Assembly: GCA_905235225.1 (NCBI GenBank)
Contig: CAJOKE010000030.1
Coordinates: forward strand, 1 to 36,271
Direction: 5' to 3'
DNA length: 36,271 bases
Source: Paludibacteraceae bacterium
GTDB lineage: Bacteria > Bacteroidota > Bacteroidia > Bacteroidales > Paludibacteraceae
Shown: in pieces, positions 25,322 to 31,407 of the stretch
How the letters are laid out: every line of letters begins with the position of its first letter
Numbering within the stretch: the stretch's first letter is position 1
The notes under the pieces: generated by a model
The model's input: only the letters and a program-made list of their open reading frames with translations
Database searches by the model: none
Told to the model about the DNA's origin: nothing
Position numbers and translations under genes: made by a program

Positions 25322-26520
25322 ACAGAACTGATTTTCCCATCTTGAACGAACAGGTCTATAACCGCCCGTTGGTTTATTTCGATAACGCCGCCACTACCCA
25401 GAAACCCACTCAGGTCATCGACGCACTCGTGGACGGATACGCCCACTGGAACGCCAATATTCACCGCGGCGTTCACCGACTCAGCCAGATTGCCACTGCC
25501 AAACACGAACAGGCGCGGCAGCGCGTCGCTGACTTTATCGGAGCAGCTTCTGCCAAGGAGATTGTCTTTACCAAAGGCACTACCGACAGTATCAACATGC
25601 TCGCCTTCAGTTTCGGCGAAGCCTTCGTCCATGAGGGCGATGAGATTATTGTCTCCCGCTACGAACACCATTCCAATATCGTTCCTTGGCAAATGCTTTG
25701 TGAGCGCAAACAGGCTTCACTCAAGGTCATTGAGCTGCGCGACGACTGCTCCATAGACTTGGATTCCTTCAGCTCTATGCTTACGGACCGCACACGCTTG
25801 GTTTCCGTTGCGCATGTCAGCAACGTCCTGGGAATCATTTCGCCCGTCACCGACATTATCCGCCTTGCACATGAGCGTAATATCCCCGTCTGCATTGACG
25901 GCGCACAGTCTGCCGCACACCTCAATGTCAATGTGCAGCTGTTGGACTGCGACTTCTTTGTCTGCTCCGCACATAAAATGTACGGTCCCACCGGACTGGG
26001 CGTTCTCTATGGCAAGCAGAAATGGCTGGAACTGCTCCCGCCCGCAGAGGGTGGGGGGGAGATGATCGAACATGTCCGATTCGACCATACCACTTACAAC
26101 ACCCTGCCATATAAGTTTGAAGCCGGAACCCCCGATTTCATCGGCACTAACGCCTTCGCTGCCGCACTCGATTACATCGATTCCATCGGACGCGAAACCA
26201 TCATGAACCACGAAGCGCAGCTCACACGCTACGCCGAGCAGCAAATGGCGCACATCCCCGGTATGCATATCTATGCGGCGGGACAACCAAAGGCGGGCGT
26301 CATCAGTTTCAATGTCGGGTCCATCCATCCCTTCGACCTCGGAACTCTCTTGGACAGACAGGGCATCGCCGTGCGCACTGGACACCACTGTGCCGAGCCG
26401 CTCATCGACCACCTCGCCGTCCCCGGTACTGTTCGCGCTTCATTCGCACTGTACAACACCACAGACGAAATTGACGCCTTCATCGCTGCACTACGCAAAG
26501 CAGTTCAAATGCTTTCATAG
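25318..26520 (+). CDS. sufS: SufS-type cysteine desulfurase
   Basis: The 400-aa PLP enzyme removes sulfur from cysteine for Fe-S cluster assembly. The N-terminus (YFDNAATTQKPTQVIDAL) is typical, the PLP lysine is K220 in FFVCSAHKMYGPTG, and the active-site Cys is C358 in RTGHHCAEPL. These place it in group II (SufS/CsdA) desulfurases. SufBCD are not in the window, which is unusual because they commonly precede sufS, so they must lie elsewhere. It is translationally coupled to gldB. Confidence 0.95.
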   Translation: MNRTDFPILNEQVYNRPLVYFDNAATTQKPTQVIDALVDGYAHWNANIHRGVHRLSQIATAKHEQARQRVADFIGAASAKEIVFTKGTTDSINMLAFSFGEAFVHEGDEIIVSRYEHHSNIVPWQMLCERKQASLKVIELRDDCSIDLDSFSSMLTDRTRLVSVAHVSNVLGIISPVTDIIRLAHERNIPVCIDGAQSAAHLNVNVQLLDCDFFVCSAHKMYGPTGLGVLYGKQKWLELLPPAEGGGEMIEHVRFDHTTYNTLPYKFEAGTPDFIGTNAFAAALDYIDSIGRETIMNHEAQLTRYAEQQMAHIPGMHIYAAGQPKAGVISFNVGSIHPFDLGTLLDRQGIAVRTGHHCAEPLIDHLAVPGTVRASFALYNTTDEIDAFIAALRKAVQMLS

Positions 26521-26585
26521 GGCGATTCTTTAGGTTTATACTTAAAAATAACGCTTTTTTTGACAAAAAAAGTACTTTTCGTTAA

Positions 26586-26602
26586 GATTATTCGTAATAA
26601 TC
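26586..26602. promoter_or_regulatory. Inverted repeat in the AraC-gene promoter
   Basis: GATTATT (26586-26592) and AATAATC (26596-26602) are perfect arms around CGT. The repeat overlaps the position where the -33 element should be, so it is a candidate operator. Confidence 0.55.
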
Positions 26603-26622
26603 GGATTTTTTGTGTACCTTTG
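26591..26622 (+). promoter_or_regulatory. Promoter of the AraC-type regulator
   Basis: TACCTTTG at 26615-26622 is a good -7 element. At the matching -33 distance only TTCG-like sequence (26591-26594) is present, so the promoter may need an activator. Confidence 0.6.
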
Positions 26623-26662
26623 CGCCGTAAACACGATTCGGTCACTTTAATCCTTTACACCT

Positions 26663-27508
26663 ATGGAACAACAGAAAAATATACCCCTTTTGGATTGTCC
26701 CGTGGACTATCTCATTGGTGACGCCAGTGGAAAAATCATGAACGAGTACGGACGCTTCCCTTGCAAAATTGCGTGCGGTGTCTATGCCTTTCTCGTCCGT
26801 GGAACAGCTACCGCTACCATCAATATCACCAAGTATGAGTTCAAGCAAAACGACATTCTCCTGCTCGAACCCGGCAGTTTCCTGCTCATTCATGAGTTCA
26901 GCGAGGACGCACTCGTCTATTATCTCCTCTTCTCTTCTTCTTTCTTGGAGAAGAATACCTTCAATACACGCCTGTCCGTCTCCTCTATTCAGCTCCGAAC
27001 GCCTATCGTCCATCTCACTCAGCCGCAGGCGGAGGTCATCAACGACTTTGCCGCACTGCTCTTCAAGGCAACCAATGTCGAACCCTCTATGCTCAATTCC
27101 GAGAAGATGGTGCATGTCTTCAATCTCCTTCTGACTGCCTATACCCATTATGCACAGACATCTAAAGACATGATTGTCAAGCCCGTGGACCGCAAGATGG
27201 AGATCTACCAGGACTACTGCCAGCTCGTCATGAAACACTATCAGGAGTGGCACCATGTCTCCCAGTATGCCGACGCCATGCGCCTCACACTGCCACACCT
27301 CTGTTCAACTATCCGATCGGCAAGTGACCGCACCGCAGGCGATATCATCATCGACGCTATCCTTACAGACGCCAAGGCGCAGCTCAAACTCACTACCACA
27401 CAGATTAAGGAGATTGCTGCCTCGCTCGGATTTGACAATGTCGCTTTCTTCAACAGGTTCTTCAAAACACATACCGGCATCACACCGAAGGTCTATCGGC
27501 AGTCATAA
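26663..27508 (+). CDS. AraC-family transcriptional regulator
   Basis: The 281-aa protein has an N-terminal sensing domain of cupin type (residues about 25-150) and a C-terminal double helix-turn-helix. The second HTH ends in the AraC hallmark ASLGFDNVAFFNRFFKTHTGITPKVYRQS. The first is less typical (YADAMRLTLPHLCSTI). The ligand is unknown. A strong bidirectional terminator follows at 27511. Nothing downstream is co-directional until 30805, so its targets are not obvious; the adjacent minus-strand small-gene island is one possibility. Confidence 0.9.
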   Translation: MEQQKNIPLLDCPVDYLIGDASGKIMNEYGRFPCKIACGVYAFLVRGTATATINITKYEFKQNDILLLEPGSFLLIHEFSEDALVYYLLFSSSFLEKNTFNTRLSVSSIQLRTPIVHLTQPQAEVINDFAALLFKATNVEPSMLNSEKMVHVFNLLLTAYTHYAQTSKDMIVKPVDRKMEIYQDYCQLVMKHYQEWHHVSQYADAMRLTLPHLCSTIRSASDRTAGDIIIDAILTDAKAQLKLTTTQIKEIAASLGFDNVAFFNRFFKTHTGITPKVYRQS

Positions 27509-27510
27509 AA

Positions 27511-27535
27511 AAAGTGCGGCATTGAGCCGCACTTT
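27511..27535. terminator. Bidirectional terminator between the AraC gene and the small-gene island
   Basis: Perfect 10-bp stem AAAGTGCGGC/GCCGCACTTT with a 5-nt loop (27521-27525). On the minus strand it is followed by seven T, so it ends the island transcript; on the plus strand it ends the AraC gene. Confidence 0.88.
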
Positions 27536-27565
27536 CCTCTTTCCAAACTCCCTTCGGGGGGCTGC

Positions 27566-27892
27566 TTACCCCTCAAAGGTCATCCATTCCTCGTGGAAGA
27601 CGAAACCATACAGCGTCGTGTACTTGCTTTGAGCCTTGAACGCTTTCTCGTCCGCCTGACGCTTCGTCGGGTCCATCATACGCTCACGCGCACTTTGCGA
27701 CACCGCTTTGAACTTCGCCTGACGCTGCTTCGCAGCCTGCTCCTCGGACGCTGAATAGTGCATGCTCCAGTCGTCGCGGGTTACCGTAAACTTCGTCTTC
27801 GACGCTTTGCGCATTGCAAATCCCACTTTGTCACTTTTCTTCAACTTCCCGTGAACGCTCTCTACGGGACGAATGTAATCTACTTTTGCCAT
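27566..27892 (-). CDS. Small paralogue of a three-member island family (member B)
   Basis: The 108-aa protein is highly basic and lacks a signal peptide. It shares a three-block plan with 28166-28474 and 29002-29334: V-H-G-K-L at residues 13-17, R-Q-A-K-F at 57-61, and the C-terminal block KYTTLYGFV at 90-98, followed by an acidic/aromatic end. The middle is a charged helix. I do not recognise a named family; function unknown. Its start ATG is preceded by a GTCGC/GCGAC hairpin (27936-27951), the same type of hairpin as before member A. It is the last gene of the island and ends near the bidirectional terminator. Confidence 0.75.
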   Translation of the reverse strand: MAKVDYIRPVESVHGKLKKSDKVGFAMRKASKTKFTVTRDDWSMHYSASEEQAAKQRQAKFKAVSQSARERMMDPTKRQADEKAFKAQSKYTTLYGFVFHEEWMTFEG

Positions 27893-27935
27893 AATAAATT
27901 AGTTAAGGTTTAGGTTAATAATATTGTTCTTTTCG

Positions 27936-27951
27936 GTCGCTTTACAGCGAC
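27936..27951 (-). promoter_or_regulatory. Leader hairpin before member B
   Basis: GTCGC (6-nt loop) GCGAC, 43 nt before the ATG of 27566-27892. The message side reads AAGTCGC…GCGACCGAAA. It matches in sequence and position the hairpin before member A (28514-28528). Confidence 0.65.
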
Positions 27952-27992
27952 TTGTTTGCTCTCGATTTGCAGACGACTCCTTTGTCTCGATT

Positions 27993-28169
27993 TCATTCAC
28001 GGCGCGCGTCATAGCTCTCAATCGTCTTCGTCTGAATCACAACCGCCGTGTCTCCACGAGTCAGATAACGGCTCTCGTTCGTTATCACACGAGTCACATT
28101 GCAGCTTGACAAAACACCGGTTATGGCTGCCGAAACCGCTGCCGCTATTATCATTCGTCTTTTCATCAT
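27993..28169 (-). CDS. Small lipoprotein, 58 aa
   Basis: This gene is short but well supported. The product starts MMKRRMIIAAAVSAAITG and has a textbook lipobox LSSC with Cys23, then a 35-residue mature part (NVTRVITNESRYLTRGD and a TAVVIQTKTIESYDARRE tail). The ATG at 28169 overlaps the TGA of member A as ATGATGA, showing translational coupling. The mature peptide has the feel of a tiny beta-hairpin envelope lipoprotein. No function is recognised. It lies between two paralogous island genes, all in one orientation, so it is probably part of the same system. Confidence 0.75.
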   Translation of the reverse strand: MMKRRMIIAAAVSAAITGVLSSCNVTRVITNESRYLTRGDTAVVIQTKTIESYDARRE

Positions 28170-28474
28170 ACTATTTTCTTGTACTCCTCGGCTATCACGT
28201 AGCCCCGCAATGTTTGATACTTCTTTTGTTTCTTGAACGATTGCTCATACGCGGCGCGCTGACTCGCGTCCGACAAGGCGGTCTGAGCGTTCGTTACCGC
28301 TGTTCCGAACTTGGTCTGACGACCCTTCTCTGCCTCGCTGAATGGCTTGGTGCGAGGGTGACAAATCTGACTCGTGTACTGCGTCTCACCGCGTTTGGCA
28401 AAGATAATCTTTGAGTGGCGGCAGATCTTACCTCTGAATGCCGAAAACGGTGCTTCTAACTTAATACTGCTCAT
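28166..28474 (-). CDS. Small paralogue of a three-member island family (member A)
   Basis: The 102-aa product is basic and cytosolic by prediction (no signal). Shared blocks: F-R-G-K-I at 13-17, R-Q-T-K-F at 52-56, KYQTLRGYV at 85-93. The second Gly-Lys pair sits at the same position (15-16) as in member B. A His/Cys stretch near residue 35 (SQICHPRTKPF) separates the N-terminal beta part from the helical middle. The layout recalls small GK…QR-F proteins carried by phages and mobile elements of Bacteroidota, but the match is by pattern only. It has its own -7 element and a hairpin at the predicted transcript start, and a 190-nt leader. Confidence 0.75.
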   Translation of the reverse strand: MSSIKLEAPFSAFRGKICRHSKIIFAKRGETQYTSQICHPRTKPFSEAEKGRQTKFGTAVTNAQTALSDASQRAAYEQSFKKQKKYQTLRGYVIAEEYKKIV

Positions 28475-28513
28475 AGTTAATTGGATTTTAATTGGTTTAT
28501 ATTTATCGTTTCA

Positions 28514-28528
28514 GTCGCTCCTTGCGAC
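28514..28528 (-). promoter_or_regulatory. Leader hairpin before member A
   Basis: GTCGC (5-nt loop) GCGAC, 39 nt before the ATG of 28166-28474; the following bases are TGAAA, as CGAAA after the hairpin before member B. Confidence 0.65.
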
Positions 28529-28631
28529 CTTTTCGCTGCATTCCTCCCATCCTTATTGACAACCTTGCATCATCCTCACTTTTTTACGACTCGCTTACGG
28601 CACACATACGGGACGGTTACGACTAAATCAA

Positions 28632-28670
28632 CACCGTCTTTTGAATTTCTGTCGTTTTCAAAAGACGGTG
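28632..28670 (-). repeat. Perfect 14-bp inverted repeat at the predicted transcript start
   Basis: CACCGTCTTTTGAA (28632-28645) and TTCAAAAGACGGTG (28657-28670) are perfect arms around an 11-nt loop. On the minus strand the repeat directly follows the -7 element and would form a stem-loop at the extreme 5' end of the member A message. It could instead be a dimeric operator, or a terminator for the gene at 28694 (T-tract weak). Confidence 0.8.
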
Positions 28671-28678
28671 CAAAGATA
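28671..28678 (-). promoter_or_regulatory. Promoter -7 element for the member A-lipoprotein-member B operon
   Basis: Minus-strand TATCTTTG (CAAAGATA). No TTTG at the expected -33 distance (28699), so the promoter is incomplete and may need help. Confidence 0.55.
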
Positions 28679-28693
28679 ATATCAAAACCCCCT

Positions 28694-28984
28694 TTAGTGT
28701 TCCTCGGAAAGTGAAAATTTTTGTAAAAAATCGTATTTTTTTCTTTTTTTCGCTTCTTGATAGAATAATTTGAGGATTTTATTAAAGCGTTTGGGAGATA
28801 TTTGGTGTTTTTGCGCAACCTCTTTGCGCGCATCCCTGCTTGGTAATCCCTTTGCCCGGGCTATGAAATAATCATCCACTACCGCTTGGTTCCTTACTTC
28901 GATCCGATGCCGTGCTTCCGACATCCGGTGTTCATTCGGCTCCCGTACCAAATAGGGGATGTCATATAACGGATAGTCTTCCAT
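28694..28984 (-). CDS. Small helix-turn-helix-like protein, unrecognised
   Basis: The 96-aa product starts MEDYPLYDIPYLVREPNEHR, followed by a charged helical region. Residues about 48-72 (SRDARKEVAQKHQISPKRFNKIL) have the spacing of a helix-turn-helix, with Gln-Ile-Ser-Pro at the turn, and the C-terminus is lysine-rich. No signal peptide. A DNA-binding regulator is likely but family assignment is not possible by eye. It follows 29002-29334 by 17 bp on the same strand, so the genes 29699 to 28694 form a compact unit. Confidence 0.7.
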   Translation of the reverse strand: MEDYPLYDIPYLVREPNEHRMSEARHRIEVRNQAVVDDYFIARAKGLPSRDARKEVAQKHQISPKRFNKILKLFYQEAKKRKKYDFLQKFSLSEEH

Positions 28985-29001
28985 TTTGCATCCTTCCTTT
29001 C

Positions 29002-29334
29002 TCAGTTTTCCGGACTGTATTGATCCATCAGTATCGCTAAGGTGTAGCCGCGTGACGTGCTGTATCGCTTCCCCTTGTATTTGTTACGGCTTGATTGCCA
29101 TGCCTGACGGTAATGAGCCACTTCATCCGGCGTCAGACACTTGTACTGCGCTTGGGCGGACCCGAAACGCTGACGTTGCAACAGTTCTTTTGCGCTCGGC
29201 GGACTAATCCGTTTCTGTGGAAGATTCATCATAATCTGTTTGCCGTTGCGTATTTGGTAAACGTGGTCGCCTAACTTGCCTCGAAGCATCCATTCAGACC
29301 CGTAGGCTGTCTTGATTTCTATTACTTGTGCCAT
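29002..29334 (-). CDS. Small paralogue of a three-member island family (member C)
   Basis: The 110-aa protein shows the blocks L-R-G-K-L (17-21), Q-R-Q-R-F (53-57) and RYSTSRGYT (90-98), lining up with members A and B, and adds a QIRNGKQIMMNLPQ strand after the first block. The helical middle (CLTPDEVAHYRQAWQ) resembles the LT-x-x-x-x-x-x-W segment seen in small Bacteroidota phage proteins; this is a resemblance only. No signal peptide. The start lies 5 bp after the stop of 29340-29699. Confidence 0.75.
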   Translation of the reverse strand: MAQVIEIKTAYGSEWMLRGKLGDHVYQIRNGKQIMMNLPQKRISPPSAKELLQRQRFGSAQAQYKCLTPDEVAHYRQAWQSSRNKYKGKRYSTSRGYTLAILMDQYSPEN

Positions 29335-29339
29335 GATTG

Positions 29340-29699
29340 TTAATGTTTGCTTTTAATGTAAATCGTTGTTTGTTTTTCGGGGAGGTGTTTGCGCTCCCAA
29401 CCATCTTGTTCGTCGGTCGTCCCGAATCGCTTGTAATATTCGCTGTAGGATAGGGTTTCTGCCGCACGCTTTGTCATACCTGCGTTCTCCAATACCGCTT
29501 TTACAGGATTGTAATGGACAAACTTCTTCGACAATAGCTTTTCACGGATTGACTGGTAGATCGTGCGTTGTTCTTCCAACGTATATTCAGACCATAATTG
29601 CTCCAGCGTTATCTTGTAGTATTCCGCTACACCGCCGTGATGGCTCAACAGTTCCCATAAATACTCAAAGCTGCTCTTTGTCGGTTGTGCTTCTGCCAT
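29340..29699 (-). CDS. Small helical protein, unrecognised
   Basis: The 119-aa product is mostly helical. It opens SFEYLWELLSHHGGVAEYYK, continues with LEQLWSEYTLEEQRTIYQSI and a basic segment (REKLLSKKFVHYNPVKAVLENA), and ends with GWERKHLPEKQTTIYIKSKH. No signal or membrane segment. It is the first gene of the four-gene half of the island. Its message has a roughly 230-nt leader with a polypurine tract and a hairpin. No family recognised. Confidence 0.72.
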   Translation of the reverse strand: MAEAQPTKSSFEYLWELLSHHGGVAEYYKITLEQLWSEYTLEEQRTIYQSIREKLLSKKFVHYNPVKAVLENAGMTKRAAETLSYSEYYKRFGTTDEQDGWERKHLPEKQTTIYIKSKH

Positions 29700-29720
29700 A
29701 ATCGTTCTTTTTTACCATGA

Positions 29721-29876
29721 TCAATAATTATAAATTAAAATCAAAAAAAGCTTCTTCTTCTTTTCACCCGTATTGTTTTCTTCATTAATAATCAAAAAGA
29801 AGAAGAACCTTTTTCTTTTTCTTTTTCTTTTTTGCTTCTTTTTTCTTTTCCTTTTCCTTTTTAACTCTGTTTCCAT
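29721..29876 (-). CDS. Candidate 51-aa leader peptide or small ORF, extreme Lys/Arg then Phe/Leu/Ile composition
   Basis: The frame from the ATG at 29876 encodes METELKRKRKRKKKQ, more Lys/Arg, then FFFFLII, an acidic short loop, KKKK and LFLILIYNY. It lies wholly inside the predicted leader of the 29699 gene. Its DNA is a period-6 polypurine tract, so coding may be accidental. The hairpin 29752-29817 overlaps its second half, which would permit ribosome-dependent attenuation. Low confidence. Confidence 0.25.
   Translation of the reverse strand: METELKRKRKRKKKQKRKRKRKRFFFFLIINEENNTGEKKKKLFLILIYNY
29752..29817 (-). terminator. Leader hairpin with T-tract (attenuator-like)
   Basis: Perfect 13-bp arms TTCTTCTTCTTTT (29752-29764) and AAAAGAAGAAGAA (29805-29817) with a 40-nt loop. 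On the minus strand it is followed by seven T (29744-29750), 45 nt before the gene at 29699. Confidence 0.5.
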
Positions 29877-29932
29877 AACTTTGTTTCTTTTGAGGTTTAA
29901 CATGCTGGCTACCGGTTGCCTGTTTACTGACG

Positions 29933-29964
29933 CAAAGGTATATACAAAAAATGACCTGCCGAAA
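29933..29964 (-). promoter_or_regulatory. Promoter of the 29699-28694 island unit
   Basis: Minus-strand TACCTTTG (CAAAGGTA, 29933-29940), with TTTC at the -33 position (29961-29964, 20-bp spacing). It overlaps the terminator of the upstream gene and faces a phased repeat array just upstream. Confidence 0.6.
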
Positions 29965-29975
29965 TAGCAGGTCAT
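29951..29975 (-). terminator. Terminator of the 158-aa gene
   Basis: Perfect 9-bp stem ATGACCTGC/GCAGGTCAT with a 7-nt loop, followed on the minus strand by TTTTTTG. Confidence 0.85.
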
Positions 29976-29978
29976 AAA

Positions 29979-30049
29979 TCAAATAACTCTCAAATACTTC
30001 TCAAATAACTGTCAAACCGATCACCCGAAAATATCAAATAAAATCAAAT
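29979..30049. repeat. 11-bp phased array of TCAAA(T) motifs
   Basis: TCAAA starts at 29979, 29990, 30001, 30012, 30034 and 30044: intervals 11, 11, 11, 22 and 10. The first three copies are near-identical 11-mers (TCAAATAACTC, TCAAATACTTC, TCAAATAACTG). The array lies immediately upstream of the minus-strand promoter at 29933-29964 and just after the stop codon of the 158-aa gene, so motifs repeat on one face of the helix. Confidence 0.8.
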
Positions 30050-30053
30050 CATA

Positions 30054-30530
30054 CTAAACCGCTGCCGCAAAATTCTGATACGAATACCGGCGCATCGTCG
30101 GAAAGTGTTCCTGAAGCGTCTTCCATATCTTGCGCTTGCTGTCTCCGTGAAAATCAAGATAACCGATCTCACCGTATTTCTTTAGAAATGCACCAAGGCT
30201 GCGGGCGTCCGATTCACAGGCGTGGCATAGCATCTTCTCAAACTCATCAGACGTATATGCCCCCTTGCGAAGGGCGTCGCAGTCTATGTACAAACACACC
30301 GTCTTGCCCTCTTGCGCCGCTACTATCGGCTCGTATAACTGCTTGCTCAATTCCGCTATCTGAGCCTGACAACTCGACATATCCGCATGCAACGCAAACA
30401 GGTGGTCCAGACAACGGCTTAACGAACACATAACTTCCTCTCGCTCAGACGATTCACACATCTTGCCAAGCACTTGCTTCGCATAACCTAATTCGTCGTT
30501 TATCGCTAATATGTGTTCGTTCGTCAGCAT
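30054..30530 (-). CDS. 158-aa protein of unknown function beside the phased repeats
   Basis: The product begins MLTNEHILAINDELGYAKQ with a helical, Cys-containing first half (KMCESSEREEVMCSLSRC), then a short mixed segment VCLYIDCDALRKGAYTSDEF, and ends with GYLDFHGDSKRKIWKTLQEHF followed by a basic/aromatic RRYSYQNFAAAV. That tail looks like a DNA-binding or winged-helix-like end, but I cannot name the family. It has its own promoter and terminator and sits directly upstream of the repeat array that precedes the rest of the island, so it is a candidate regulator of the island. Confidence 0.72.
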   Translation of the reverse strand: MLTNEHILAINDELGYAKQVLGKMCESSEREEVMCSLSRCLDHLFALHADMSSCQAQIAELSKQLYEPIVAAQEGKTVCLYIDCDALRKGAYTSDEFEKMLCHACESDARSLGAFLKKYGEIGYLDFHGDSKRKIWKTLQEHFPTMRRYSYQNFAAAV

Positions 30531-30550
30531 GGATTTTAGACAAAGGGGTG

Positions 30551-30582
30551 CAAAGTTACTACTTATTTTTCACTCCTGCAAA
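30551..30582 (-). promoter_or_regulatory. Promoter of the 158-aa gene
   Basis: Minus-strand TTTG (CAAA, 30579-30582), 20 bp, TAACTTTG (CAAAGTTA, 30551-30558). The start point falls about 15 nt before the ATG. Confidence 0.8.
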
Positions 30583-30748
30583 TTTGCGCTTTTGCCCAAA
30601 ATCCTGTATCAGTAAGTTACGCGAATCCGATCACCTTTCCAACCCCGCCCGATCCCTTTGTCCATCGTACCTTGTGAACAAAATCATATTTTTTTTCCAT
30701 ATTTTTTAACCCTAAATTTCCCTAAAAACACATTTTTTGGTCAGAACA

Positions 30749-30780
30749 TTTGTGTATGTCGTAATTTTATAGTAAATTTG
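30749..30780 (+). promoter_or_regulatory. Promoter of the AbiEi-AbiEii pair
   Basis: TTTG at 30749-30752, 20 bp, TAAATTTG at 30773-30780. It lies inside the long 5' extension of the reading frame, showing that the real start is downstream. Confidence 0.8.
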
Positions 30781-30785
30781 CGACA
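30757..30785. promoter_or_regulatory. Candidate AbiEi operator
   Basis: Arms TGTCGTAATTTT and AAATTTGCGACA match at 10 of 12 positions around the -7 element. Type IV antitoxins of the AbiEi group autorepress through inverted repeats in their promoter. Confidence 0.55.
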
Positions 30786-30804
30786 AATTTTAGACATAAT
30801 ATCA

Positions 30805-31407
30805 ATGCAATCTGTTGAGAATAAGATATTAACATCGTTAAAAAAGTGCGGAAGGGGTATCGCATTCACTCCAACCCGTTTTGCACACTATGGTTCTACC
30901 ACCGCCGTGCAAAAAGCCATTGAAAGGCTTGCTGAAGACGGACAGATAATACGTGTGGCAAGGGGAGTCTATTGCTATCCGAAAATTGATACGGAACTCG
31001 GCTTAGGTATCATCTACCCAACTTTTGATGAAATTGCTGCTTGCCTTGCTAATCGCGACAGATCACTTATTGCACCGGCTGGTGATTATGCCCTCAATAA
31101 ACTCGGTTTGACTACACAAGTACCAATGAATGTGGTTTATATCACTAATGGAGAAGGACGGAAAGTGCCAATCAGAAATGGAAGAACAATTCTCTTCAAG
31201 CATGCTTCGCCTAAAAATTTTGCCTTTAATAGTCCTTTTGCACAACTGCTTTCCATTGCACTCAAAGAGATTGGAAAGGACAAAATCACTCATGACCAGA
31301 TTATCACATTGAAGAAAGTACTGAAGCAACAACCACCTGTCTCCGAAATGGATCTCAAACTGATGCCGGCTTGGGTCAAAAAACTAATTTCTGACTTATA
31401 TGAATAA
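30805..31407 (+). CDS. AbiEi/DUF6088-type antitoxin
   Basis: The start is the ATG at 30805; the promoter -7 element at 30773 lies upstream of it, so the frame's earlier ATG at 30658 is not used. The 200-aa product has an N-terminal winged-helix part (QKAIERLAEDGQIIRVARGVYCYPK), then GDYALNKLGLTTQVPMNVVYITNG and a basic C-terminus. These are hallmarks of AbiEi-like antitoxins (DUF6088), which repress their own promoter and counter the AbiEii toxin without forming a stable complex. It overlaps the toxin ATG by 8 bp. Confidence 0.88.
   Translation: MQSVENKILTSLKKCGRGIAFTPTRFAHYGSTTAVQKAIERLAEDGQIIRVARGVYCYPKIDTELGLGIIYPTFDEIAACLANRDRSLIAPAGDYALNKLGLTTQVPMNVVYITNGEGRKVPIRNGRTILFKHASPKNFAFNSPFAQLLSIALKEIGKDKITHDQIITLKKVLKQQPPVSEMDLKLMPAWVKKLISDLYE

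Noticed and set aside
29773..29982. Other frames in the polypyrimidine/polypurine tract
   Set aside because: All are low-complexity products of the repeat; only the 51-codon leader frame is kept as a weak candidate because of its position.
30658..30804. Upstream extension of the antitoxin reading frame
   Set aside because: A complete promoter (30749-30780) lies inside it, and the extension encodes no antitoxin-like sequence; the ATG at 30805 is used.
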